Source: JBFHES01 sp041584015 (GTDB taxonomy: Bacteria; Bacteroidota; Bacteroidia; Bacteroidales; M50B96). From it: a stretch of 16,329 bases of DNA. The stretch is taken from the NCBI GenBank assembly GCA_041584015.1, contig JBFHES010000084.1, positions 1 to 16,329 on the forward strand, written 5' to 3'. The notes under the pieces are model-generated. The model worked only from the letters and a program-made list of their open reading frames with translations. It made no database searches and was not told the origin of the DNA. This document shows positions 8,254 through 15,153 of the stretch, piece after piece. The translations under genes and the position numbers were made by a program. Each line of letters starts with the position of its first letter. Positions within the stretch are counted from its first letter, which is position 1.

Positions 8254-10137
8254 TTAAGCATTAGCAGCTTCTAATTTATCATTATCTTTTTGTGTAGCTA
8301 ATGACACAAATACTAATGTAAGCAATGCAGCAGTAAATGAGATAATTGCCGGTGCATCTAGGCCATGTAAGCCTTCTGTTCCGAAAAACTGCATGCTGAT
8401 TGTTGGCCCAGTAATGATAATTCCGAGTGCGGTAATAATACCGACAACAATAGACCAGGCGATTCCTTTAGCCGTGGTTTTCTTCCAGAACAGCAGCATT
8501 AAAATTGCCGGTAGATTTGCCGATGCAGCAACCGCAAAAGCCCATCCTACTAAGAAGGAAACATTCATGCCTCGGAACAGGATTCCTAAGACAATAGCAA
8601 CGCAACCAACCGCAGCAGCGGCAATTTTCCCGGCACGCACTTTCTTTTTATCTGTAAGTTGTTTGCCCATATAGCGGTCCACAAGGTCGTGAGCAATGGC
8701 GCCAGAAGAGGCAACAATAAGTCCGCTTACTGTTCCAAGAATTGTTGCAAACGCAATGGCAGAGATAATAGCAAATAAGCCAACGCCAAATGCCTTAGCC
8801 AATAATGGACCAGACATATTGCCATCATCCATATTTAACACGCCGCTTACAGCTGATCCCAAGCCCATAAATAAGGTTAATACATAAAAGAAGCCAATGG
8901 CTGCAATTGCAATAATGGTTGATTTTCGTGCATCCTTTTGACTTGGCACCGTGTAGTAACGAATGAGAATGTGCGGCAATGAGGCAGTACCTAAGAATAA
9001 GGCTAACATCAAGGAAATGAAATTTAGCTTTGAAAGAGGTGTGGCCCCTTTTCCTATTTTAAACTTAAGCCCCGGAATCAACATCTCGCTACCCTTGGTA
9101 ACTACCTTACAATAGGCTGTTACTTTGTTATCGCCATCCATAAAGGCAACTTTAGGGAAACGTGCTAATTCACTTTGATTAATTACTCCTAAATATTCAA
9201 ATGGTCCTAATGGTCCTGTTTCAGCAACCTCCTGCCCATCGACAATAATTTTTTCCATGTGCCCTACCTGAAAAAACTTACCAGCATCTTTGGGTTCGCC
9301 ATTAAACAGTTTTTCACCAGAAGTTAATTTGGTAATTGATAAAGCTTCATTAAAAATAGCACCATCCTTAGTAAACCATCTAAAGATTCCATCCTTCTCC
9401 ATCTTCACAAGCATTTTACCTTTTACCTCAACCGATGAAACTTCGGTAAAGCCTTGCATGTCGCCATCCGTTAAAGTTATAAATTCATGATATTTATTTT
9501 CTTCATTATCCGGAGTAAGGGTAAGCCCGTTCTGGAATATATAGATTGCCAGAATTGTCGAGAATATGATGAGCAAGCCACCTTTAATAAACTGTACATA
9601 AGTTGTGGAAGTCATACCTGCAGTTGCCACAATAAAAATTACTATGGCTCCAACTATCACAACGCCCACCCAGTGAGGTAATCCCAGTAACGGCTCAACC
9701 AATGTTCCTGCTCCAACCATTTGAGGAATCAAATAAAAGATAGAGACAATTAATGTACTAATAGCTGCTGTAAGCTGAATTGCTTTGGAATTAAACTTAG
9801 AGTCCAGCGCATCGGTAAATGTAAACTTACCCAAACGTTTCATAGGCTCGGCTACAAGGAATAAGGCAACAATCCAACCAGCCAGATAGCCAATAGAATA
9901 GAGGAAACCATCGTAGCCAACAAAAGCAATCATACCACATATCCCAAGAAAAGATGCAGCAGATAAATAGTCGCCGGCAAATGCAACACCGTTAACAGCC
10001 CAATGAATAGTGCCACCAGCTGCATAATAACTATCGGCCGACTTAGTTTTGCCACCAAAATAGAATGATAATCCAAGAACGAAGATTACAAATACGAAAA
10101 ACAATACAATTGCTAAAATTGAAAATCCATAAATCAT
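8254..10137 (-). CDS. actP: Cation/acetate symporter (sodium:solute symporter family) with a large internal insert
   Basis: This is an inner-membrane sodium:solute symporter of the ActP type, importing acetate or related short carboxylates. Hallmarks are DSYYAAGGTIHWAVNGVAFA (35-54), GDYLSAASFLG (55-65), the SxxYLIPQMVGAGTLVEPLLG segment (132-152), and GTASLPHILIRYYTVP (383-398), which closely matches the ActP signature. At 627 residues it is longer than the E. coli protein (549). The extra length is a hydrophilic stretch of about 160 residues (205-370), where E. coli has a loop of about 45. There is no cleavable signal peptide; Met1 starts directly at TM1. The gene begins 3 nt after the DUF485 gene and has a strong Shine-Dalgarno. 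The DUF485-ActP pair matches yjcH-actP of E. coli, but no acs gene is visible here. The exact substrate (acetate, propionate, pyruvate, lactate) is unproven. Confidence 0.93.
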   Translation of the reverse strand: MIYGFSILAIVLFFVFVIFVLGLSFYFGGKTKSADSYYAAGGTIHWAVNGVAFAGDYLSAASFLGICGMIAFVGYDGFLYSIGYLAGWIVALFLVAEPMKRLGKFTFTDALDSKFNSKAIQLTAAISTLIVSIFYLIPQMVGAGTLVEPLLGLPHWVGVVIVGAIVIFIVATAGMTSTTYVQFIKGGLLIIFSTILAIYIFQNGLTLTPDNEENKYHEFITLTDGDMQGFTEVSSVEVKGKMLVKMEKDGIFRWFTKDGAIFNEALSITKLTSGEKLFNGEPKDAGKFFQVGHMEKIIVDGQEVAETGPLGPFEYLGVINQSELARFPKVAFMDGDNKVTAYCKVVTKGSEMLIPGLKFKIGKGATPLSKLNFISLMLALFLGTASLPHILIRYYTVPSQKDARKSTIIAIAAIGFFYVLTLFMGLGSAVSGVLNMDDGNMSGPLLAKAFGVGLFAIISAIAFATILGTVSGLIVASSGAIAHDLVDRYMGKQLTDKKKVRAGKIAAAAVGCVAIVLGILFRGMNVSFLVGWAFAVAASANLPAILMLLFWKKTTAKGIAWSIVVGIITALGIIITGPTISMQFFGTEGLHGLDAPAIISFTAALLTLVFVSLATQKDNDKLEAANA

Positions 10138-10140
10138 AAT

Positions 10141-10416
10141 CTAGTCCTCCTTATTCATTTTGTTTTCATAACCAGTACAGATACTATTGTAGATAAGTCC
10201 CAGAACTATTGCAAACACAATTAGCCCGAAACCAAATACAACGGCAAGGTTTTGATTACCAATTACGATTTTACCCATTGCCTCATAATTGACAACATTA
10301 ATAGCAACGAAGACTCCATACACAATTGTGTAGAGAATAAAAAGCCAGATGCCTAGTTTTGTTTTTTTTCCTGATGCGCGATCTACACCAAGTTTTACTG
10401 CGGGTCCGTGATCCAT
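10141..10416 (-). CDS. DUF485 small membrane protein, ActP partner
   Basis: This 91-residue protein has a short hydrophilic N-terminus, two membrane helices (about 22-43 and 56-79) joined by a loop, and a charged C-terminus. That is the DUF485/YjcH pattern. In E. coli the homologous yjcH sits between acs and actP; it is presumed to be an accessory subunit of the symporter, though its function is not established. The 3-nt gap to actP and the conserved pairing support a joint role in the inner membrane. The start ATG is the first in frame and is followed by a short HGPAVKLGVDRASGKKTKLG lead before TM1. It is probably the first gene of the transport operon, because the next gene upstream is divergent. 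Confidence 0.85.
   Translation of the reverse strand: MDHGPAVKLGVDRASGKKTKLGIWLFILYTIVYGVFVAINVVNYEAMGKIVIGNQNLAVVFGFGLIVFAIVLGLIYNSICTGYENKMNKED
10146..10152 (-). promoter_or_regulatory. Strong Shine-Dalgarno for actP inside the end of the DUF485 gene
   Basis: The minus strand reads AAGGAGG eight bases before the actP ATG, within the last codons of the upstream gene. Most other starts in this window have no recognisable Shine-Dalgarno, as is usual in Bacteroidota. This site supports the chosen actP start and suggests high or coupled translation. Confidence 0.75.
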
Positions 10417-10737
10417 AGTACAAATTTTTAGAAATTAATAGATTAGGTTATATTACTGTTAGGTCATAATATTATTAGTGCTCTATACTTTTTTTTAATT
10501 AATCGAATATCATTATTTAAACCTGAAAAATATCGCTGATTTTTCTCCCTCTCTTCCAGTTAAATATACAATTAAGATACGCACACACACGAAATCATGC
10601 TATTAAACATCCCTTGCCAGCCTTGATTTTATAAAAATATTTAGGGTGCAGATATAGTGGAATACCGACTCGCAAAAAGATACATTTTATGCTGTTATTG
10701 TTGTATTTTCACACTTTCTAATGACAATCCGATTTTT
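10417..10737. other. Divergent intergenic region between the transport operon and the exported EEP gene
   Basis: These 321 bases hold no convincing gene and should contain two divergent promoters. I find no exact TAnnTTTG element on either strand. One-mismatch candidates are TATTTTTC on the minus strand (10525-10532) and TACATTTT on the plus strand (10681-10688). The hexamer TTAGGT occurs twice in direct orientation, 16 bp apart (10443-10448 and 10459-10464), close to the DUF485 start. A T8 run lies near 10490 and a short CA repeat near 10583. A GTG-started extension of the downstream gene (from 10657) is not supported. Confidence 0.5.
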
Positions 10738-11577
10738 ATGAAGTTGAGAATCACTACTATCATTTTTCTTGTTTTACAACTAACGACCTTGTTCGCTCAA
10801 GTCGAATTTAGAATGGTTACATATAACATTCGTTATGATAATCCTACAGATCCATATATTTGGAAGGATCGCAAGCACAAAATCGCCACCCTTCTTAACG
10901 AGAATTCGCTTGATATTATAGCGGTTCAGGAGGCACTAAAACATCAGATTGATGAACTTGAAGATTTACTTCCGGCATATAACTGGATTGGTGTTGGGCG
11001 AGACGATGGCAAATTGGAAGGTGAGTTTTGTTCCATATTTTATAAAAGAGACAGCTTCGAACTGATCGAATCCAGTACATTCTGGTTAGCCGAAAATAGC
11101 GACAGCATTGGTTTAAGGGGTTGGGATGCTGTCTGTACGAGAATTTGCACCTGGGCTACTTTTACTCCAATAAACACAACCGATACCTTTATGATTTTTA
11201 ATACTCACCTAGACCATGAAGGGAAACATGCACGCGCGGAAAGTTTAAAACTTATACTAAGCAAAATAAATTCGCTTGCAAAAGACAGCCCCGTTGTGCT
11301 CTGTGGAGATTTCAATTTTACAAGAGACGATCCTGCGTATCAGCTGCTAAATGATTGCACTTTGCATGATGCTGCTAAAAAGAACTTCGAAGCCAGTCCG
11401 AGTAGTAATTTCACATTCAATCATTTTAATCATCAGCCGGAAATACACAAAGCAATTGACTACATTTTTACATCAGATCAGATTCAGGTAATGAATACAA
11501 GCGTGGTACTTCCTCTGGCAAATGAAATAATTCCATCAGATCATAATCCACTTATTGCAACCCTTATTTTGGAATAA
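10738..11577 (+). CDS. Exported endonuclease/exonuclease/phosphatase family protein
   Basis: This 279-residue protein has an N-terminal signal peptide (MKLRITTIIFLVLQLTTLFA, cleavage about residue 20) followed by a complete EEP (DNase I-like) domain. Motifs are VTYNIRYDN (27-35), AVQEAL with metal ligand E65 (62-67), NTHLDHEG with H157 (155-162), CGDFNFTRDD (189-198), AIDYIF (239-244) and the catalytic SDHNP (267-271). The fold cleaves phosphodiesters or phosphomonoesters in nucleic acids, lipids or sugars; exported Bacteroidota members are of unknown substrate. I chose the ATG at 10738 because it opens the signal peptide; an upstream GTG at 10657 would add 27 residues that hide it. The protein is probably periplasmic or surface-associated. 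A lipoprotein gene follows after 33 nt on the same strand, so they may share a transcript. Confidence 0.9.
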   Translation: MKLRITTIIFLVLQLTTLFAQVEFRMVTYNIRYDNPTDPYIWKDRKHKIATLLNENSLDIIAVQEALKHQIDELEDLLPAYNWIGVGRDDGKLEGEFCSIFYKRDSFELIESSTFWLAENSDSIGLRGWDAVCTRICTWATFTPINTTDTFMIFNTHLDHEGKHARAESLKLILSKINSLAKDSPVVLCGDFNFTRDDPAYQLLNDCTLHDAAKKNFEASPSSNFTFNHFNHQPEIHKAIDYIFTSDQIQVMNTSVVLPLANEIIPSDHNPLIATLILE

Positions 11578-11610
11578 AAATTGTAATATGCAGAGCGAAA
11601 ATTTACAACA

Positions 11611-12024
11611 ATGAAAAACCTGATACTACCATTTGCCATAATCTTCTTTTACTTGACCACGAGCTGCGACGACAACCGAACAGAACCGTGCTATCCTTCC
11701 AAACCTATTGAAGCTGAGCTAACCATACACTTAACCGCACCCAATGAATATGACACCATTCCATTTATGGTTTTCAGAGGAAGAGTGGAAGAAAAAGATA
11801 CGATTCTCATTGATACGGCTTACACAGAAACACATTATTTCTGGTTCGAAACCGGACAATACTATTCAACACAGGCAACCTATACTGTGGCTGGTAAAAA
11901 GGTGATTGTTACGGATGGAAAAAAACTCAGAACCGTGAATAACTCAGATGATAGTGGTGATTGCTGGAATACAATTGGCGAGGATCATTTCTGCCAATTA
12001 ATTTATTCTGTTGATATTGACTAG
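11611..12024 (+). CDS. Small lipoprotein of unknown function
   Basis: This 137-residue protein starts with a hydrophobic signal and a lipobox, LTTSC, with the lipidated Cys at 19. The mature part begins CDDNRTEPCYPSK, so two Asp follow the lipid anchor. Three further cysteines (27, 118, 128) could form disulfides. The remainder (about 34-137) looks like a small beta-rich domain with aromatic patches (HYFWFETGQYYST, 75-87). I recognise no family. It is probably attached to the outer membrane. It is the last gene before a strong terminator and may be co-transcribed with the exported EEP protein; no functional link is shown. Confidence 0.75.
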   Translation: MKNLILPFAIIFFYLTTSCDDNRTEPCYPSKPIEAELTIHLTAPNEYDTIPFMVFRGRVEEKDTILIDTAYTETHYFWFETGQYYSTQATYTVAGKKVIVTDGKKLRTVNNSDDSGDCWNTIGEDHFCQLIYSVDID

Positions 12025-12046
12025 TGTTTATTTACAAAGAATTTAT

Positions 12047-12086
12047 AAAGTAAAAAGCCAGACACATGAGTCTGGCTTTTTACTTT
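12047..12086. terminator. Bidirectional terminator with a perfect 17-bp stem
   Basis: AAAGTAAAAAGCCAGAC (12047-12063) pairs perfectly with GTCTGGCTTTTTACTTT (12070-12086) around a 6-nt loop. Each arm ends in an A/T run, so the RNA from either strand has a GC-rich core and a U-rich exit. It lies 22 nt after the lipoprotein stop and 21 nt from the ricT stop, serving both convergent genes. Confidence 0.9.
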
Positions 12087-12107
12087 TATTGCATTTATAT
12101 CACTAGC

Positions 12108-13253
12108 TTATTTCTTTACCGCTTCAGATGGTGTTGCACCTTTAGAAGTATTTGGCTTTTTACCACGATATTTATTTCTGTTCCGATTCTTCTGATTTCT
12201 CTTCTTAGGTCGGTCTTCACGAATAGAAGCTGTTCCACTAATAAACTCTGATTCTTTCTCTTTAGCCACACCGTCAAGCTCTGGCTCTGGCTTCTTTCCT
12301 CGTTTGTTAAGATCAAGAATTTCTTTAACACGATCAACAGAAACCATAAAAGTACCAATACCTTGTGCATCACGATCATAATTATACCAGATTACTTTCT
12401 TAAGCACATCAATCTTAAATGGAATTGCTTTCCCTTTTGCAAGCTCTAATTCGATTAACTGCTTTGGAAAATCTTCCTTGGCTTCAAGGTAGGTTTCAAG
12501 TTCGAACATCAAACAACACTTGAGTTTCCCGCACTGTCCGGCAAGTTTCTGAGCACTAGCCGGCAACTCCTGTATTCTGGCTGCATCTATTGATATCGAG
12601 TTAAAATCTGTGCGCCACGACGAGCAACACAATTCCCGACCACAAGAACCAATTCCTCCAATCATTCCGGCCTCCTGACGCGCTCCAATCTGTTTCATCT
12701 CAATTCGAACTTTAAACTCAGAAGCAAATTCCCGAATTAATTGTCTGAAATCCACACGACCATCAGCAGTATAATAAAATATTGCTTTACGTCCATCACC
12801 TTGATACTCTACATCGCTAATCTTCATTTCAAGATTAAGACTAGCTGCAATTTTATGAGCCCGTAACGAAGTCGGAAATTCTTTCTTTCGCGACTCTTCA
12901 AACTTCTCGAGATCATTTTCACGAGCAACTCTGTAAATCTTTTTCAGCTCATAATTCTCCCGCGATTTTACTTTTCTACGAAATTGAAGCTCTGCTAATT
13001 TCCCTTGAAGGCTAACACGTCCAATGTCATGTCCCGGTGATGATTCAACAACAACCAAATCGCCTCTTACAAGATCTATATTATCAGGGTTTACAAAAAA
13101 TTGTTTTCTAGTATTTTTAAATTGAATTTCTATTACACCATTCTGATTGCCCGGATCTGGTATATCTTTAAGCCAATCTGTTGTTAAAAGCTTACCAAAT
13201 CTTGCATCAAGTATATTATCTGTTCCGCCTGTGGAACATCCACTACATCCCAT
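12108..13253 (-). CDS. ricT: PSP1 domain protein, RicT/YaaT family
   Basis: This 381-residue cytoplasmic protein has the PSP1 C-terminal domain (about 80-280) with its cysteine clusters: SCGRELCCSSW (203-213) and QCGKLKCCLMFE (240-251). In Bacillus subtilis RicT works with RicA and RicF in an iron-sulfur-containing complex affecting RNase Y, competence, biofilm and sporulation; the Bacteroidota role is not settled. The N-terminus carries an extra C-x-x-C pair, MGCSGCSTGG (C3, C6), seen in Bacteroidota versions. The C-terminal 35 or so residues are Lys/Arg/Asn-rich low complexity (about 345-381), suggestive of RNA or ribosome contact. No ricA or ricF partner is next to it. The first ATG is chosen because the Cys motif follows at once. 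A -7 promoter match and a palindrome lie just upstream. Confidence 0.88.
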   Translation of the reverse strand: MGCSGCSTGGTDNILDARFGKLLTTDWLKDIPDPGNQNGVIEIQFKNTRKQFFVNPDNIDLVRGDLVVVESSPGHDIGRVSLQGKLAELQFRRKVKSRENYELKKIYRVARENDLEKFEESRKKEFPTSLRAHKIAASLNLEMKISDVEYQGDGRKAIFYYTADGRVDFRQLIREFASEFKVRIEMKQIGARQEAGMIGGIGSCGRELCCSSWRTDFNSISIDAARIQELPASAQKLAGQCGKLKCCLMFELETYLEAKEDFPKQLIELELAKGKAIPFKIDVLKKVIWYNYDRDAQGIGTFMVSVDRVKEILDLNKRGKKPEPELDGVAKEKESEFISGTASIREDRPKKRNQKNRNRNKYRGKKPNTSKGATPSEAVKK

Positions 13254-13266
13254 TTGTTATCATTAT

Positions 13267-13281
13267 TTAGATTAAATCTAA
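13267..13281. repeat. 15-bp palindrome at the predicted ricT transcription start
   Basis: TTAGATT and AATCTAA (7-bp perfect arms around a single A) lie between the ricT -7 element and the ATG, covering the position expected for transcription start. It could be an operator for a dimeric regulator or a short 5' leader hairpin. No other copy was noticed in the window. Confidence 0.4.
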
Positions 13282-13282
13282 G

Positions 13283-13290
13283 CAAAGATA
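13283..13290 (-). promoter_or_regulatory. Bacteroidota-type -7 promoter element for ricT
   Basis: The minus strand reads TATCTTTG, an exact match to TAnnTTTG, about 30 nt before the ricT ATG. A clear TTTG -33 box is not visible; the closest candidate is TTTA (complement of 13306-13309), 15 nt upstream. Confidence 0.55.
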
Positions 13291-13343
13291 ACTTTTTGAC
13301 TTTTATAAATGGCCTTTAGTTTAGAACATATCTGAGATAAGAC

Positions 13344-14036
13344 CTAAATAAAAGGCAATTGCTTAAGAATACCTACTTCAAGTGGAGATACTTTTACCTG
13401 AATGGGAATTACCTCAACTCCATGCTTTAGCGCATTTTGAAATGCTGAATAATAATTTGGGTCTATATCTGCGGCAATACCAAAGCAATCTATATCGGTG
13501 CGTTGAATAACATAAACCATTACAGCTCTCATGCCAGCCTGCTTAACTTTTACAAGCGTGTCAAGGTGCTTTCTTCCACGAGCTGTGACCGCATCAGGAA
13601 ATAAGGCATTTGATCCTACTTTCATGCTTACATTCTTCACTTCTACATAGCATTGCTCGCTATTATTTTCAAGGTAAATATCAAAGCGACTGTCGTCAAA
13701 CTTTACCTCACGCTTTATAATTGGATAACCTTGCAATTGATGAATGGCACCCTTTTTAATTGCATCAAAAATAAGTTTATTGGGCAAGAGCGTGTTTACT
13801 CCAATCCATGAGTTATTTATAAATATCATTTCCCAGGTGAACTGTGTTTTCCTCTTGGGGTCGTTTGCAGGTGATAAATATACCGCAGCACCTTCTTCTA
13901 GGCAAGACTTCATTGTGCCTGAATTAGTGCAATGCGCAGTGACGACTCTACCGTCGTTAAGGAGAATATCAGCTAAAAAGCGTTTATACCGCCTTACCAA
14001 TTTTCCGGAAATGAGCTCAGATGTGTAGGATAACAT
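13344..14036 (-). CDS. sfsA: SfsA family nuclease-fold protein
   Basis: This 230-residue protein matches SfsA (sugar fermentation stimulation protein A) over its full length. It has an N-terminal OB-like domain with RRYKRFLADI (15-24) and VTAHCTNSGTM (32-42), and a PD-(D/E)XK-like C-terminal domain with SRFDIYL (116-122), VEVKNVS (131-137), FPDAVTARGRKHL (146-158) and MVYVIQRTD (173-181). The EVK and upstream Asp correspond to the nuclease-fold active site. E. coli SfsA was first described as stimulating maltose metabolism and binding DNA, and family members are now annotated as DNA/RNA nucleases; the cellular role is unclear. The gene begins 5 nt after the preceding gene on the same strand, so the two are almost certainly one operon. 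There is no visible Shine-Dalgarno. Confidence 0.93.
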   Translation of the reverse strand: MLSYTSELISGKLVRRYKRFLADILLNDGRVVTAHCTNSGTMKSCLEEGAAVYLSPANDPKRKTQFTWEMIFINNSWIGVNTLLPNKLIFDAIKKGAIHQLQGYPIIKREVKFDDSRFDIYLENNSEQCYVEVKNVSMKVGSNALFPDAVTARGRKHLDTLVKVKQAGMRAVMVYVIQRTDIDCFGIAADIDPNYYSAFQNALKHGVEVIPIQVKVSPLEVGILKQLPFI

Positions 14037-14041
14037 GAAAA

Positions 14042-15028
14042 TTACTTGTGAGGGCTATCGATAGTCTGTACTAAGCTACCTTGCTTGAAATCCATAACTG
14101 GCAATTTCAATAAACGAAGTATGTCATTTCTCTTTCGTTGTAAATGCACATCCATATAACCCCATTTATATTTTCTGCGTTTTTGGAAACTTTCGTCAAC
14201 AAACTCTTTCGCCGAAACTCTCGCCTCGTCACGATACTTTTTGTAAAGCGTATCGTCTCTACTGGCTTTGGTATTTGTACGCTTTAAAGGATGATTATAG
14301 TTATGACCTTTCAATATATTAGCTACCAAGTATTGCTTAATTCCATGCTTTTCAAAACTATGCTGCGAACAGGTATCCTCTTCTACAAAATGCATATTCT
14401 CCGGAATGAACTTCGGAAGCCCTTTTGACAAGACTAACAGGGAACCATCAATTTTAGGTGCTTTTAATTTAAGAATCTGAATTGAGTTTTGCTTTCTATT
14501 AAATGCGGTTAACTCTTCAAGTTTAATGTAATCGTCCCAATTAAATGGATGATCTACACTTTTCCCGTTTTTACTATATGGTTTATTTTTAAGCGACTGA
14601 TGTTCAATTTTTGCCCAGCTTGGTTCCCACATTTTTCGCGAAGAAAATGACAGGTAATGTGGCTCATTAATTTTCAAATTTTCTACAACATAAAAATATT
14701 CTTCAGGAACCAGCGCATCACTTTCGCCCCAAAAGGTATAACCATTGGTATTGTAGGCATCGCGGCGCCAATCGGCAATATTATAAAACGGATCCTTGTT
14801 TGTTTTATAAATAACTGTTGCCTTTTTCATTAAAGGATGATTGCTAAATTTAGCAACCATATCTTCCGGAGTACCATCAATTGGTTCCTCAAGGTATGTT
14901 TGCATATTTATGCACAAGCGAACCTCTGTTTCAACCTTTGAGAATTTGAGTGCAGCGAGCACTGAGTCGAAAGTCTCATTCAACATTTCAGCCTCATACC
15001 ACATGATATGCATTTGGAATAAATTCAT
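14042..15028 (-). CDS. Unrecognised protein, possibly GT-A-fold glycosyltransferase-like
   Basis: This is 328 residues with no signal peptide or membrane helix. I do not recognise a named family. The layout hints at a GT-A fold: an opening strand-helix MHIMWYEAEMLNETFDSVLAAL (6-27), an acceptor-side segment DWRRDAYN (86-93), then YTFWGESDALVPEEYF (97-112), where ESD could be a DxD-like metal site. Later come DGSLLVLSKG (194-203) and FVEEDTCSQHSF (214-225), where a catalytic acid would be expected. The C-terminal 80 residues are helical and strongly basic (KRTNTKASRDD, RKYKWGYMDVHLQRKRND). It is the first gene of a pair with sfsA, 5 nt apart. The glycosyltransferase idea is inference from motif order; a nucleotidyltransferase or uncharacterised family is possible. 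Confidence 0.6.
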   Translation of the reverse strand: MNLFQMHIMWYEAEMLNETFDSVLAALKFSKVETEVRLCINMQTYLEEPIDGTPEDMVAKFSNHPLMKKATVIYKTNKDPFYNIADWRRDAYNTNGYTFWGESDALVPEEYFYVVENLKINEPHYLSFSSRKMWEPSWAKIEHQSLKNKPYSKNGKSVDHPFNWDDYIKLEELTAFNRKQNSIQILKLKAPKIDGSLLVLSKGLPKFIPENMHFVEEDTCSQHSFEKHGIKQYLVANILKGHNYNHPLKRTNTKASRDDTLYKKYRDEARVSAKEFVDESFQKRRKYKWGYMDVHLQRKRNDILRLLKLPVMDFKQGSLVQTIDSPHK

Positions 15029-15080
15029 GATTTCTAGCTTGCCAAGTTTATTTACACGTTGTTATACTCCAATTATCAAA

Positions 15081-15119
15081 TTTGGTTACTACCTAAAGTA
15101 AATAGGTTCATATACCAAA
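15081..15119. repeat. Two-tier inverted repeat in the gap upstream of the unrecognised gene
   Basis: Outer arms TTTGGT (15081-15086) and ACCAAA (15114-15119) enclose inner arms ACCTA (15091-15095) and TAGGT (15103-15107) with a 7-nt loop. It lies between the stop of the type IX-secreted protein gene and the start of the gene at 15028. It could be a leader structure, an operator or a weak terminator; no T tract follows directly, so termination is not favoured. Confidence 0.35.
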
Positions 15120-15153
15120 CTTCTGCGATGAACAATAATGCAAAGTCCGTTGG

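Noticed and set aside
9487..9681. Plus-strand frame with a Cys-rich translation antisense to actP
   Set aside because: It is antisense to conserved symporter codons; the apparent Cys motif is a by-product of the opposite-strand codons.
10443..10464. Two direct TTAGGT repeats as a regulatory array
   Set aside because: Only two 6-bp copies in very AT-rich DNA; chance occurrence cannot be excluded, so it is noted only within the intergenic entry.
10657..10737. GTG-started N-terminal extension of the EEP protein
   Set aside because: It would add 27 Cys-rich residues ahead of an obvious signal peptide that starts cleanly at the ATG at 10738.
12066..12251. Small plus-strand reading frame beginning in the terminator loop
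   Set aside because: It begins in the terminator loop and most of it lies antisense to the well-supported ricT gene; it has no ribosome site or recognisable protein features.
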